Shown here: piece after piece, positions 42,351 through 51,564 of the stretch
Layout of the letters: each line of letters opens with the position of its first letter
Position numbering within the stretch: the stretch's first letter is position 1
Assembly: GCF_040409955.1 (NCBI RefSeq)
Contig: NZ_CP123385.1
Span: 533,501-597,500, forward strand
Source: Salipiger sp. H15
Lineage (GTDB): Bacteria; Pseudomonadota; Alphaproteobacteria; Rhodobacterales; Rhodobacteraceae
Length of the DNA stretch: 64,000 nt
Direction of reading: 5' to 3'
Position numbers and translations under genes: made by a program
The notes under the pieces: generated by a model
What the model was told of the DNA's origin: nothing
What the model saw: only the letters and a program-made list of their open reading frames with translations
Database searches by the model: none

Positions 42351-43997
42351 TTGACCTATCCCACCGACACCGGAGACACCGGGACGGCACCGGACGCGCC
42401 CCCCGCGGAGAGCGTGATCCAGACCGACTACACCATCGGCCGCGACAATATCGAGGGCTCGGTCGGCCCGATCTATTTCGACGTGCACAACCCGGTCTTC
42501 GCGATCTCGGCGCTTGCCATCATCGCCTTCGTGGCCTTCACCCTCGCCCTTCCCGAGCTTGCCGACACGCTCTTCAGCACGCTCTTCACCGAGGTGACCA
42601 CCGGCTTTGACTGGCTGTTCCTCGGCGCGGCGGACGTCTTCGTGCTGCTCTGCCTCGTGCTCATCGTCAGCCCCCACGGCAAGATCCGCCTCGGCGGGCG
42701 CGACGCGGTGCCGGAGTTCGGCTACCTCAGCTGGTTCTCGATGCTCTTCGCCGCCGGCATGGGCATCGGGCTGATGTTCTACGGCGTCTCCGAACCGCTC
42801 AGCCATTTCGGCTCGTCGCTCGGCGGCACGTCGCTCGGCGATGCCGGCACGCGCAGCGACTGGGCCCCGCTCGGCGCCGCGCTGAGCCAGGACGAGGCGG
42901 TCCGGCTCGGCATGGCGGCGTCGATCTTCCACTGGGGGCTGCACCCCTGGGCGATCTATGCCGTGGTCGGGCTCAGCCTCGCGCTCTTCAGCTACAACAA
43001 GGGCCTGCCGCTGACGATCCGCTCGGCCTTCTACCCGATCTTCGGCGAGAGGGTCTGGGGCTGGCCGGGGCACATCATCGACATCCTCGCGGTCTTTGCC
43101 ACGCTCTTCGGGCTTGCCACCTCGCTGGGCCTCGGCGCGGCGCAGGCCAACGCGGGTTTCCACAAGCTCTTCGGCGTGCCGGTGGGCGAGACGACGCAGA
43201 TCGTGCTGATCATCGGGATCACCGCGATTGCGCTCTTCTCGGTGATCCGCGGTCTCGAGGCGGGCGTGAAGCTGCTTTCCGAGATCAACATGGGCCTTGC
43301 CCTGCTGCTGCTGCTCTTCGTGCTCTTCGCCGGGCCGACGCTGCTGCTGGTCACCAGCGCCGGGGACTACCTGCTGGCCTACCTGAAATACCTGCCCGCC
43401 CTGTCCAACCCGGTCGGCCGCGAGGACGTGAACTTCATGCAGGGCTGGACCGCCTTCTACTGGGCGTGGTGGATCAGCTGGTCGCCCTTCGTCGGCATGT
43501 TCATCGCCCGCGTGAGCCGCGGCCGCACCGTGCGCGAGTTCCTGATCAGCGTGCTACTGATCCCGAGCCTCGTCTGCGTGATCTGGATGTCGGTCTTCGG
43601 CGGCGCGGCGATCACCCAGGTGGTGAGCGATGGCTATACCGCCGTGCAAGAGGCCGAACTGCCGCTGCAGCTCTTCGCCATGCTCGACAAGATGCCGCTG
43701 ACCGCGATCACCTCGTTTGTCGGCATCATTCTGGTGATCGTCTTCTTCGTGACCTCGTCGGACTCGGGCTCGCTGGTGATCGACACGATCACCTCGGGCG
43801 GCAAGGTCGACGCGCCGGTGCCGCAGCGGGTGTTCTGGTGCGTCTTCGAGGGCATCGTCGCGGTTGTCCTGCTGCTCTCGGCCGGGGGTCTCAAATCGCT
43901 GCAGTCCATGGTGATCTCGACCGGCCTGCCCTTCACCATCGTGCTGCTGGTGATGTGCGTGGCGATCTGGCGGGGGCTCGCGAGCGAGCCGCGCTGA
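42351..43997 (+). CDS. BCCT-family betaine/carnitine/choline-type transporter
   Basis: 548 residues, starting at a TTG (42351) supported by GAGGAGA seven bases upstream. Twelve membrane segments. The family hallmark lies in MQGWTAFYWAWWISWSPFVG, with the substrate-binding tryptophan box, and GMGIGLMFYGVSEPLSHFGS carries the Gly-rich helix. BCCT carriers import betaine-type quaternary amines with Na+ or H+. The location, divergent from soxB and next to the GbdR-like regulator, points to catabolic uptake of betaine, dimethylglycine or sarcosine rather than osmoprotection. The C-terminal tail is short. Confidence 0.93.
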   Translation: MTYPTDTGDTGTAPDAPPAESVIQTDYTIGRDNIEGSVGPIYFDVHNPVFAISALAIIAFVAFTLALPELADTLFSTLFTEVTTGFDWLFLGAADVFVLLCLVLIVSPHGKIRLGGRDAVPEFGYLSWFSMLFAAGMGIGLMFYGVSEPLSHFGSSLGGTSLGDAGTRSDWAPLGAALSQDEAVRLGMAASIFHWGLHPWAIYAVVGLSLALFSYNKGLPLTIRSAFYPIFGERVWGWPGHIIDILAVFATLFGLATSLGLGAAQANAGFHKLFGVPVGETTQIVLIIGITAIALFSVIRGLEAGVKLLSEINMGLALLLLLFVLFAGPTLLLVTSAGDYLLAYLKYLPALSNPVGREDVNFMQGWTAFYWAWWISWSPFVGMFIARVSRGRTVREFLISVLLIPSLVCVIWMSVFGGAAITQVVSDGYTAVQEAELPLQLFAMLDKMPLTAITSFVGIILVIVFFVTSSDSGSLVIDTITSGGKVDAPVPQRVFWCVFEGIVAVVLLLSAGGLKSLQSMVISTGLPFTIVLLVMCVAIWRGLASEPR

Positions 43998-44020
43998 GCC
44001 ATCCGTCCGCCCGAAGGATC

Positions 44021-44050
44021 GCGCCGCGGAGGAAACTCCGCGGCGCTTTT
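44021..44050 (+). terminator. Rho-independent terminator of the BCCT gene
   Basis: GCGCCGCGGAG-GAAA-CTCCGCGGCGC, an 11-bp perfect stem with GAAA loop, followed directly by TTTT. It lies between convergent BCCT and GbdR-like genes. Confidence 0.85.
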
Positions 44051-44060
44051 CGTTCCGACG

Positions 44061-45128
44061 TTACGCGAAGGGCACGGGCTCCGGGTCGGGCGTCAGCCCG
44101 CGCTCCTGCCGCAGCGCCTGCGGCGTGCAGCCGAAGCGGCGGCGGAACATCCGGCTGAGGTGCGAGGAGTCGCAGAAGCCGCAATCCACCGCCACCTGCG
44201 CGATCGACTTGTCCGCCGTCAGGACCAGGTGATGCGCCAGCGACAGGCGGATATTCAGGAAGGCCGCCTGCGGCGATACGTCGAGCGCGCTGCGGAAATG
44301 CCGCTCGAGCTGGCGCTTGCTGTGGCCGATCCGCCGGGCGATCTCCTCGACCGACAGCGGCGTGTCGACGGTCTGCTGCATGAGCTGCAGCGCCCGCAGC
44401 ACGATCGGATCGCGGGTCTTGAAGCCAAGGGTGATCCCCGGCTGCGGCTTCTCGGCCTGCAGCGCGTCGTCGATGATCATGATGTGCAGGCTCTTGCTGG
44501 CCTGCGCGCGCCCCACGTGCTTGTCCACGAGATAGGCCGCCAGATGCGCCGAGCTGGCCCCGCCCGAGCAGGTGAGCCGGTCGCCGTCGACCACGAAGAT
44601 CTGGTCGGCCACCGGGTTCAGCCCCTCGAACTGCTCTAGGAAATCGGCGTGGTGGAACCAGCTGACACAGCAGCGGTAGCCCTGCATGAGCCCGGCCTCG
44701 TGCAGCAGGAAGGCCCCGGTGCAGACCCCGACCAGCGGCACGCCCGCCTCTGCCGCCTGCCGCAGGAATTTCACGTAGGCGGGGCCGAGCGTCTGCATGT
44801 CGTCCATCAGCCCGCCGACCACGACGATGTAGTCGAACCGCGCCGGATCGCCGAGCCGCTCCTTGGGTTGCACCGTGATGCCGCTGCTCGAGGGCACCGC
44901 GTCCATCGTCTCCGACAGCACCGTCCACTTGCAGAGGATCGGGCGGCTTCGGTCGCCCTCGTCCGCCGCGAGCCGCAGCACGTCGACGAAATTGGCAAAG
45001 GCGCAGAGCGTGAACCGCTTGGCGAGGATGAACCCCACCGAGAGCCGCGCATCCTCGGGCCCGCGCCGGACGGCCCGGGACGAGGCCGCGCGCGAGGTGG
45101 CTTTCTGGAGAGCTGGGAGAAGGGTCAT
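44061..45128 (-). CDS. GlxA-type AraC regulator, GbdR-like (dimethylglycine/betaine catabolism)
   Basis: 355 residues from MTLLPALQKATSRA at 45128 (GGAG seven bases upstream). Residues ~25-200 form a DJ-1/PfpI-like domain: IVVVGGLMDDMQTLGPAYVK, GVCTGAFLLHEAGLMQGYRC with the characteristic Cys. Residues ~235-330 form the AraC double helix-turn-helix (SVEEIARRIGHSKRQLERHF, CGFCDSSHLSRMFRRRFGCT). The architecture and neighbourhood match Pseudomonas GbdR, an activator of glycine betaine, dimethylglycine and sarcosine genes. It lies between the carrier/sox genes and etfBA-dmgdh, divergent from the latter. Confidence 0.88.
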   Translation of the reverse strand: MTLLPALQKATSRAASSRAVRRGPEDARLSVGFILAKRFTLCAFANFVDVLRLAADEGDRSRPILCKWTVLSETMDAVPSSSGITVQPKERLGDPARFDYIVVVGGLMDDMQTLGPAYVKFLRQAAEAGVPLVGVCTGAFLLHEAGLMQGYRCCVSWFHHADFLEQFEGLNPVADQIFVVDGDRLTCSGGASSAHLAAYLVDKHVGRAQASKSLHIMIIDDALQAEKPQPGITLGFKTRDPIVLRALQLMQQTVDTPLSVEEIARRIGHSKRQLERHFRSALDVSPQAAFLNIRLSLAHHLVLTADKSIAQVAVDCGFCDSSHLSRMFRRRFGCTPQALRQERGLTPDPEPVPFA

Positions 45129-45438
45129 GCGGGCACTCCGGGCTGCGCGGGGAATTCGTGGCGGGCCGTCGTAGCCCTCACCCCCGCGTGTCGCAAACGT
45201 CCTGTCCTTGGACAGCGCTTCGTCGCAATACTCTGCGCTACGAAATCTGCGCCGACTTCGCCAAACGCGCCCATGCAAGGCCGAAACGCGACGTCTTCGC
45301 CGATCAGGAAGAAACGGGCGAACATTTGAAGGCGGCCCCCGCGGCGTCGCCCCTGTTCTCCGAAATGTCCCTTAAATCCGTCCCCTGCGCGGGCGGAGAG
45401 GGCCCGGGGAAGCCGGGCCACGGCAGAGAGGAAGCGAC
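45129..45438. promoter_or_regulatory. divergent control region between the GbdR-like gene and etfB
   Basis: 310 bases without a supported gene. It must hold the promoters of the regulator (leftward) and of etfBA (rightward). The AAATTTG/CAAAATC-like AT patches around 45240-45260 and 45365-45375 are weak. I see no convincing dyad. Confidence 0.35.
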
Positions 45439-46188
45439 ATGAAGGTGCTGGTCCCGGTGAAGCGGGTCGTCGATCACAACGTGAAGATCCGCGTGAAGGC
45501 GGATGGCACGGGCGTCGATCTGGCCAACGTGAAGATGTCGATGAACCCGTTCGACGAGATCGCGGTCGAGGAGGCGATCCGCCTCAAGGAGGCCGGCAAG
45601 GCGGACGAGGTCGTGGTGGTCTCGGTCGGTCCGGCGCAGGCGCAGGAGGTGCTGCGCACCGCGCTCGCCATGGGCGCCGACCGTGCCCTGCTGATCACCG
45701 CCGAGGGTCCGGTCGAGCCGCTGACCGTCGCCAAGCTGCTGAAGGCCGTGGTGGCCGAGGAACAGCCCGGCCTTGTCATCCTCGGCAAACAGGCGATCGA
45801 CGACGACAGCAACCAGACCGGCCAGATGCTGGCTGCGCTGCTCGGCTGGAGCCAGGGCACCTTCGCCTCGGCGCTCGAGCTCGGCGAGGGCCGCGCCAGG
45901 GTCACCCGCGAGGTGGACGGCGGGCTTCAGGCCATCGAGATCGCGCTGCCGGCCATCGTCACCGCCGACCTGCGACTCAACGAGCCGCGCTATGCCTCGC
46001 TGCCCAACATCATGAAGGCCAAGAAAAAACCGCTCGACCAGAAGAGCGCCGAGGACTTCGGCGTCTCGACGACACCGCGCCTCAAGGTGCTGCGCGTCGA
46101 GGAGCCCGCGGCGCGGGCGGCGGGCGTCAGGGTCGGCAGCGTCGGCGAGCTGCTCGACAAGCTCAAGACCGAAGCCGGCGTCATCTGA
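45439..46188 (+). CDS. etfB: electron transfer flavoprotein beta subunit
   Basis: 249 residues; GAGAGGAAG is upstream. [20 protein letters not shown] and the ETF-beta signature [20 protein letters not shown] are conserved, as is [20 protein letters not shown], the recognition loop that docks dehydrogenases. It binds AMP. Whether this pair is the cell's only ETF or a copy dedicated to dimethylglycine dehydrogenase cannot be told here, but its position directly upstream of that gene supports the latter. Confidence 0.95.
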   Translation: MKVLVPVKRVVDHNVKIRVKADGTGVDLANVKMSMNPFDEIAVEEAIRLKEAGKADEVVVVSVGPAQAQEVLRTALAMGADRALLITAEGPVEPLTVAKLLKAVVAEEQPGLVILGKQAIDDDSNQTGQMLAALLGWSQGTFASALELGEGRARVTREVDGGLQAIEIALPAIVTADLRLNEPRYASLPNIMKAKKKPLDQKSAEDFGVSTTPRLKVLRVEEPAARAAGVRVGSVGELLDKLKTEAGVI

Positions 46189-46205
46189 GAACGGGAGCGC
46201 ATAGC

Positions 46206-47141
46206 ATGGCCATTCTTCTTTTCGCGGACCACGACAACGCGACCCTGTCCGAGCAGACTGCCAAGGCGCTGAGTGCCGCGCTGCAGATCAGCCCCGAGGT
46301 CGACATCCTCATCGCCGGCAAGGGCGCCGGTGCTGCCGCCGAGGCCGCCGCCAAGCTGACCGGCGCGCGCAGCGTGCTGCTGGCCGAGGGCGACGCGCTC
46401 GAGCACCGGCTGGCCGAGGCGAGCGCGGCATTGATCGTCGCGCTTGCCGGCGCCTATGACACGATCCTCGCCCCCGCCACCACCACCGGCAAGAACGTCC
46501 TGCCGCGCGTTGCGGCGCTGCTCGACGTGATGCAGATCTCCGAGATCACCGAGGTCGTCGCGCCCGACACGTTCAAGCGCCCGATCTACGCCGGCAACGC
46601 CATCGAGGTGGTGCAGTCGACCGAGGCCACGAAGGTGCTCACCGTCCGCACCGCCGGTTTCGCAGCGGTCGCCGCAGCAGACAACGCCGCGCCGATCCGC
46701 ACCGTCGAGGCCGGGGCCGAGGGTGGCGCCCTCTCCAGCTTCCTCGAGAACCGGCTCTCGTCGAGCGACCGGCCCGAGCTGAGCGCGGCGAAGATCATCG
46801 TCTCGGGCGGCCGCGCGCTCGGCTCGGAGGAGAAGTTCCGCGAGGTGCTGAACCCGGTCGCCGACAAGCTCGGTGCCGCCGTCGGCGCCTCGCGCGCGGC
46901 GGTCGACGCGGGCTACGCGCCGAACGACATGCAGGTCGGCCAGACCGGCAAGGTCGTCGCCCCGGATCTCTACATCGCCTGCGGCATTTCCGGCGCGATC
47001 CAGCACCTTGCGGGCATGAAGGACAGCAAGATCATCGTCGCGATCAACACCGACGAGGACGCGCCGATCTTCCAGGTTGCGGACTACGGGCTTGTCGGCG
47101 ATCTTTTCGAGGTCCTGCCGGAACTTGAGCGCCAGCTCTGA
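46206..47141 (+). CDS. etfA: electron transfer flavoprotein alpha subunit
   Basis: 311 residues, 17 bases after etfB. The C-terminal FAD domain is clear: [40 protein letters not shown] and [20 protein letters not shown]. The heterodimer relays electrons from flavoprotein dehydrogenases to ETF-ubiquinone oxidoreductase. An 8-bp inverted repeat (CGCGCGAA/TTCGCGCG, 47151-47178) follows the stop and may partly separate it from the next gene. Confidence 0.95.
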   Translation: MAILLFADHDNATLSEQTAKALSAALQISPEVDILIAGKGAGAAAEAAAKLTGARSVLLAEGDALEHRLAEASAALIVALAGAYDTILAPATTTGKNVLPRVAALLDVMQISEITEVVAPDTFKRPIYAGNAIEVVQSTEATKVLTVRTAGFAAVAAADNAAPIRTVEAGAEGGALSSFLENRLSSSDRPELSAAKIIVSGGRALGSEEKFREVLNPVADKLGAAVGASRAAVDAGYAPNDMQVGQTGKVVAPDLYIACGISGAIQHLAGMKDSKIIVAINTDEDAPIFQVADYGLVGDLFEVLPELERQL

Positions 47142-47260
47142 CGCCCCCGCCGCGCGAAGGACGGTCGTTTTTCGCGCGGTGAATGCCGGTTCGGCGCCAT
47201 CAGCACGCCGCGCCTCGCCCTATCACTTCGGTACCCACCTCGAACAAGCGGACTCCACCC

Positions 47261-49822
47261 ATGTCTTCCTTTCCTGAACGCGCGAATGTCGTCATCGTCG
47301 GTCTCGGCGGCATCGTCGGCGCCTCGGTCGCCCATCACCTGATCGAGCGCGGCTGGGACAATATCGTCGGCATCGACAAGTCCGGCATCCCCACCGACAT
47401 CGGCTCGACCGGCCACGCCTCGGATTTCTGCTATTGCACCAGCCACGATCTGCTGAGCACCTGGACGACCATGTACTCGGTCGATTTCTACGAGAAGATG
47501 GGCCATTACAGCCGCATCGGCGGTCTCGAGGTGGCGCGCGTCGGTGACGACCAGCGGATGGAAGAGCTGAAGCGCCGCTGCGACTCCGGCCGCGCCTTCG
47601 GCACCCGGGTGAAGATGATCTCCGCCGCCGAGGCCAAGGAGAAGTTCCCGCTGCTCGAGGAAGACCAGATCCAGGGCGCGATGTGGGATCCCGACGCCGG
47701 CCTCGTCGTCCCGCGCTCGCAGACCGTCGCGGGCAAGCTCGTGGACCAGGCCGAGAAGTCCGGCAAGCTCAAGGCCTTTGCCAACACCCCGGCGCTGGAG
47801 TTGATCACCGAGAACGGCCGCGTGACGGGTGTGAAGACCTCGCGCGGGACGATCATGGCCGATCACGTGGTGGTCTGCGCCGGTCTCTGGGGGCGCCTCA
47901 TCGCCGCCATGGCGGGCGAGGACCTGCCGGTGATGCCGGTCGACCACCCGCTGACCTTCTTCGGACCCTATGACGAGTTCGCCGGCACCGGCCTCGAGAT
48001 TGGCCGTCCGCTGCTGCGCGACCAGGGCAACTCGGCCTACATGCGCGACACCGGCGATCCCGCGACCACCGAGGGCGGGCAGATGGAATGGGGCTACTAC
48101 TACGAGAAGGACGTGCGGATGGTGCATCCGCGCGACATTCTCGAGAAGCACCAGTCGCGCCTCTCGCCCTCGATGCGCGACCTCGTGCTGGATGACGTGA
48201 TCGAGCCGCTCGAGCGGGCGATGGAGCTGACCCCGATCCTCGCCGAGCTCGGCTTCAACGAAAGCCACTCGTTCAACGGCCTGCTGCAGACCACCACCGA
48301 CGGCGGCCCGTCGATGGGCGAGAGCCGCAAGCTGCGCGGGCTCTGGTACGCCGTGGCGATCTGGGTCAAGGACGGCCCCGGCATGGGCAAGCTCATCGCC
48401 GACTGGATGACCGACGGGCGCACCCACATCGACCACAACCGCATCGATTATTCGCGCTTCCAGGACTTCCAGCTGACCGAGGACTTCATCTGGGGCCGCT
48501 GCGAGGAAACCGCCGCCAAGATCTACAACCCGCCCGTCCACCCGCGCGAGCCCTTCGGCAACGGCCGCGGCATCCGCCGCTCGCCCTTCTACGAGCGCGA
48601 GGTCGAGCTTGGCGGCTACTTCATGGAACTCGGCGGCTGGGAACGGGCGCATGGCTATGCCGCCAACGAACACCTGCTGGAGAAATACGCCGATCAGGTG
48701 CCGGTGCGCGAGAACGAGTGGGACAACCGCCACTTCTGGCGCGTGTCCAACGCCGAGCAGCTCGAGATGAGCGCCGACTGCGGCCTCATCAACCTGTCGC
48801 ACTTCCACATGACCGACATCGAGGGTCCGGACCACGTGGCGCTGATGGAATGGCTCTGCGCCGCGAAGATCGGCGGCGACACCATGGTCGGCAAGGGCAT
48901 CTACACCCACATGCTCGACGACGAGGGCAACGTGCGGGCGGACTTCACCGTCTTCCGGATGGGGGACCGCTGCCGTCTGGTGAATGGCGCCGATGCCGGG
49001 CCGCGCGACCTCGAGTACATGAAGCGCACCGCGATGGACAAAGGGCTCGACGTCACCATCACCGACGTGACCGAGAAGTTCACCACCATCGGCATCTGGG
49101 GCCCGAATGCCCGCGAGAACCTCAAGAAGGTGGTCGCGGACCCGGCCGGGCTCGACGTCGAGAACTTCCCCTTCGCCGCCATCAAGCCGATCGAGATCGC
49201 CGGCAGGACCGTCACGGCCTTCCGCATCTCCTACGTCGGCGAGCAGGGCTGGGAGCTGCACATGCCCTACGAGGACGGCCTTGCCGTCTGGGACGCTCTG
49301 CGCTCGACCGGCGTCATGGCGGTGGGGGTCGAGACCTACGCCAACTCGCGCCGCCTCGAGAAGTCGCTGCGCCTGCAGAACGCCGACCTCATCACCCAGT
49401 ACAACCTTTACGAGGCGGATCTCTCGCGTCCGAAGGTCAAGGAGGCCGAGTTCCGCGGCAAGGAGAAGCACCTCGAGTACCGCGCCCGCGACCACCAGCC
49501 CGCGATGCTCTGCACGCTGGTGATGACCAACAACGTCGACAGCAAGGGCGTCGCCCGCTACCCGGTCAACACCATGCCCGTCATGGACCCCGAGACCGGC
49601 GAGGTGCTGGTCGACGAGCTCGGCCGCCGCTCCTACACCACCTCGCAGGCCTTCGGCCCCAGCATCGGCAAGAACATCATGCTGGCCTACCTGCCGTGGG
49701 ACTACTGCCAGATCGGGCGCAAGCTGCAGGTGACCTATTTCGACGAGCCCTTCGAGGTCGAGGTCGCCGGGATCGGCTACGCCCCGCTCTACGACCCGGA
49801 GAACAGCAAGCCGCGCAGCTGA
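47261..49822 (+). CDS. FAD oxidoreductase-GcvT fusion, dimethylglycine dehydrogenase-like
   Basis: 853 residues from MSSFPERANV (47261). The N-terminal DAO-type FAD domain reads VVIVGLGGIVGASVAHHLIE, with a candidate covalent-FAD histidine in DIGSTGHASDF (~residue 51). A FAO_M linker is followed by the folate-binding aminomethyltransferase domain (~430-740; ADCGLINLSHFHMTDIEG, ISYVGEQGWELHMPYEDGLA) and the C-terminal barrel. Enzymes of this design demethylate dimethylglycine or sarcosine, form 5,10-methylene-THF and donate electrons to ETF, encoded immediately upstream. The exact substrate is inferred from context; related dimethylglycine, sarcosine or choline-derived amines are alternatives. 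Confidence 0.88.
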   Translation: MSSFPERANVVIVGLGGIVGASVAHHLIERGWDNIVGIDKSGIPTDIGSTGHASDFCYCTSHDLLSTWTTMYSVDFYEKMGHYSRIGGLEVARVGDDQRMEELKRRCDSGRAFGTRVKMISAAEAKEKFPLLEEDQIQGAMWDPDAGLVVPRSQTVAGKLVDQAEKSGKLKAFANTPALELITENGRVTGVKTSRGTIMADHVVVCAGLWGRLIAAMAGEDLPVMPVDHPLTFFGPYDEFAGTGLEIGRPLLRDQGNSAYMRDTGDPATTEGGQMEWGYYYEKDVRMVHPRDILEKHQSRLSPSMRDLVLDDVIEPLERAMELTPILAELGFNESHSFNGLLQTTTDGGPSMGESRKLRGLWYAVAIWVKDGPGMGKLIADWMTDGRTHIDHNRIDYSRFQDFQLTEDFIWGRCEETAAKIYNPPVHPREPFGNGRGIRRSPFYEREVELGGYFMELGGWERAHGYAANEHLLEKYADQVPVRENEWDNRHFWRVSNAEQLEMSADCGLINLSHFHMTDIEGPDHVALMEWLCAAKIGGDTMVGKGIYTHMLDDEGNVRADFTVFRMGDRCRLVNGADAGPRDLEYMKRTAMDKGLDVTITDVTEKFTTIGIWGPNARENLKKVVADPAGLDVENFPFAAIKPIEIAGRTVTAFRISYVGEQGWELHMPYEDGLAVWDALRSTGVMAVGVETYANSRRLEKSLRLQNADLITQYNLYEADLSRPKVKEAEFRGKEKHLEYRARDHQPAMLCTLVMTNNVDSKGVARYPVNTMPVMDPETGEVLVDELGRRSYTTSQAFGPSIGKNIMLAYLPWDYCQIGRKLQVTYFDEPFEVEVAGIGYAPLYDPENSKPRS

Positions 49823-49847
49823 GCTGCCGGATCGACCCAAGACCGAA

Positions 49848-49885
49848 GACGCCGGCGGGACTCCCCCGCCGGCGTCGCGCCTTTT
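49848..49885 (+). terminator. Rho-independent terminator after the dimethylglycine dehydrogenase-like gene
   Basis: GACGCCGGCGGG-ACTCC-CCCGCCGGCGTC is a perfect 12-bp stem with a five-base loop, followed by GCGCCTTTT. It closes the betaine island. Confidence 0.85.
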
Positions 49886-50035
49886 CCGGGGAAAGGGGTC
49901 GGGACTTCAGCCCCTGCCCCTCCCGCCAGTCCTCGCTGAGCCGCGCGCGGCGGAGGCCCGTTCGGCGCCGCGACCTCCCAAATCCGCGCGCCCGGCGACT
50001 CCCAGAACCCCGCCCGCAAGTTTACCTTGGATAAC

Positions 50036-50079
50036 GTTTACGTAAACCTGTTGACGCATTGGTGACGCCCCGGTACGAA
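50036..50079 (+). promoter_or_regulatory. fadL promoter with a TTTACGTAAA palindrome
   Basis: TTGACG (50051-50056), 17-base spacer and TACGAA (50074-50079) form a good promoter 48 bases before fadL. Directly upstream sits the perfect palindrome GTTTACGTAAAC (50036-50047) inside AACGTTTACGTAAACC. Its TTACGTAA core recurs at 53276-53283 next to the merR gene. Both the sequence style and the MerR neighbour fit a LiuR-type operator, as I recall that motif. Confidence 0.55.
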
Positions 50080-50126
50080 TAATCACGGACTTCAGAAATC
50101 CGATCGTCTTTAGGGAGGAGCGATCA

Positions 50127-51404
50127 ATGTCTGGATGCGTGAAGCATTCCGCTATTGTGGCGGCAGGAGCGGTATTGGCGTTCCTGCCTTTGACAGATAA
50201 GGCGCAGGCCGCCGGGTTCCAGTTGCGTGAAATGAGTTCCGAGGGCGTGGGCTCTGCGTTTTCCGGATCGACGGCGAAGGCGACGGATCTCTCCACGGTC
50301 TATTCCAACCCTGCCGGGATGACGCATATCCCCGGCACGGCGGCACAGCTCGACCTGAACTACGTGATCCCGACGATCCGCTTTTCCGGCGAGGCCGGGA
50401 TCGGCGGCTCGGAATATTCCGGCGGCGACGGCGGCGACGCGGGCGAGAACAAGCTCGTGCCGGCCTTCTACGGCCTCATCGACCTCACCCCGACCATCAA
50501 GGCCGGCCTGTCGCTGACCGTGCCCTTCGGCCTTGCCACCCAGTACGACGAGGACTGGAAGGGGCGCTACTTCGCCATCGAGAGCGAGATCGAGAACCTC
50601 GTCCTCACGCCGAGCATCGCCTGGCAGGCGACCGACCGGCTGTCGCTGGGGGCCGGCATCCAGATCGGCCATGCCGATGCGACGCTGTCGAACGCGCTCA
50701 ACCTCTCGGGGCTCGGCCTCGGCGATGGCAAGTCGGAGCTGACCGGCGACGGCTACGGCTACGGCTACACGCTGGGCGTGCTCTACGACATCGCGCCGAC
50801 GACCCGCGTCGGCCTGAGCTACCGCTCCAAGGCGACCTACACGCTCGAGGGCAAGGCCAAGATCAGCGGCGTGCCCGATGCCTATGCCGCCGCGATCCCG
50901 GCGCTGCGGAGCTCCGACGCCGAGGCCGAGGTCACGATGCCCGACGTCGTCTCGATCGGCGCCTACCACGAGGTCAATCCGCAATGGGCGGTGATGGGCG
51001 ACGTGTCCTGGACCAACTGGTCGACCTTCGACGAGTTGCGGGTGAAGTTCGATGACGGCCGGGCCGACAGCGTGACCGACGAGAACTGGCACGACTCCTG
51101 GTTCGTCGCGCTCGGCGCGGACTACAAGCCGCGCGACAAGCACACGATCCATTTCGGCGTCGCCTACGACCAGAGCCCGGTGCCGAACGACAACCGGACC
51201 GCGCGGATCCCCGATGCCGACCGCTACTGGGCCTCGCTGGGCTACAGCTACGAGTTCGGGCCGGACCGGACGATCAACGTCGGCTACACGCATATCTTCT
51301 TCGACGAGGCCGACATCGAGGAAACCACCGCCTTCGGGACGCTCAAGGGCAGCTACGAAGGCCATGCCGACATCCTGAGTGCCAGCCTGACCTACCGGTT
51401 CTGA
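50127..51404 (+). CDS. fadL: outer-membrane long-chain fatty acid porin, OmpP1/FadL family
   Basis: 425 residues behind GGGAGGAG. The signal peptide ends near KAQA-AGFQL. The mature N-terminus AGFQLREMSSEGVGSAFSGS and TDLSTVYSNPAGMTHI is the FadL hatch, containing the NPA motif. The rest is amphipathic beta strands of a 14-strand barrel, closing on the terminal aromatic LTYRF. It brings long-chain fatty acids or other hydrophobic compounds across the outer membrane for the acyl-CoA genes that follow. Confidence 0.94.
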   Translation: MSGCVKHSAIVAAGAVLAFLPLTDKAQAAGFQLREMSSEGVGSAFSGSTAKATDLSTVYSNPAGMTHIPGTAAQLDLNYVIPTIRFSGEAGIGGSEYSGGDGGDAGENKLVPAFYGLIDLTPTIKAGLSLTVPFGLATQYDEDWKGRYFAIESEIENLVLTPSIAWQATDRLSLGAGIQIGHADATLSNALNLSGLGLGDGKSELTGDGYGYGYTLGVLYDIAPTTRVGLSYRSKATYTLEGKAKISGVPDAYAAAIPALRSSDAEAEVTMPDVVSIGAYHEVNPQWAVMGDVSWTNWSTFDELRVKFDDGRADSVTDENWHDSWFVALGADYKPRDKHTIHFGVAYDQSPVPNDNRTARIPDADRYWASLGYSYEFGPDRTINVGYTHIFFDEADIEETTAFGTLKGSYEGHADILSASLTYRF

Positions 51405-51480
51405 TCCGCCGGGTCCCGCGCACGCCCCCACCGGCGCTGCGCGGGCCGCAGGCGGCACCAGCCGCACCCCCAAGTAAGAG

Positions 51481-51505
51481 GCCTGTCCCGGCTGCAGGGA
51501 CAGGC
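51481..51505 (+). terminator. hairpin after fadL
   Basis: GCCTGTCCC-GGCTGCA-GGGACAGGC, a 9-bp perfect stem in the 160-base gap between fadL and fadD. There is no T-run, so it may only attenuate read-through. Confidence 0.45.
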
Positions 51506-51564
51506 ACCCGCAGTCCGCGCTCCCCGAGCGCCGGACCAGACGCCCTGTTGCCGGAGCCCTGCTC

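Noticed and set aside
44056..44070. GACGTTACGCGAAG near the GbdR-like gene as a third TTACGTAA-type operator
   Set aside because: Only a half-site, and it overlaps the end of the coding sequence; no dyad.
47084..49840. ~918-codon minus-strand frame opposite the dimethylglycine dehydrogenase-like gene
   Set aside because: Antisense artefact of codon bias; no motif and no start context.
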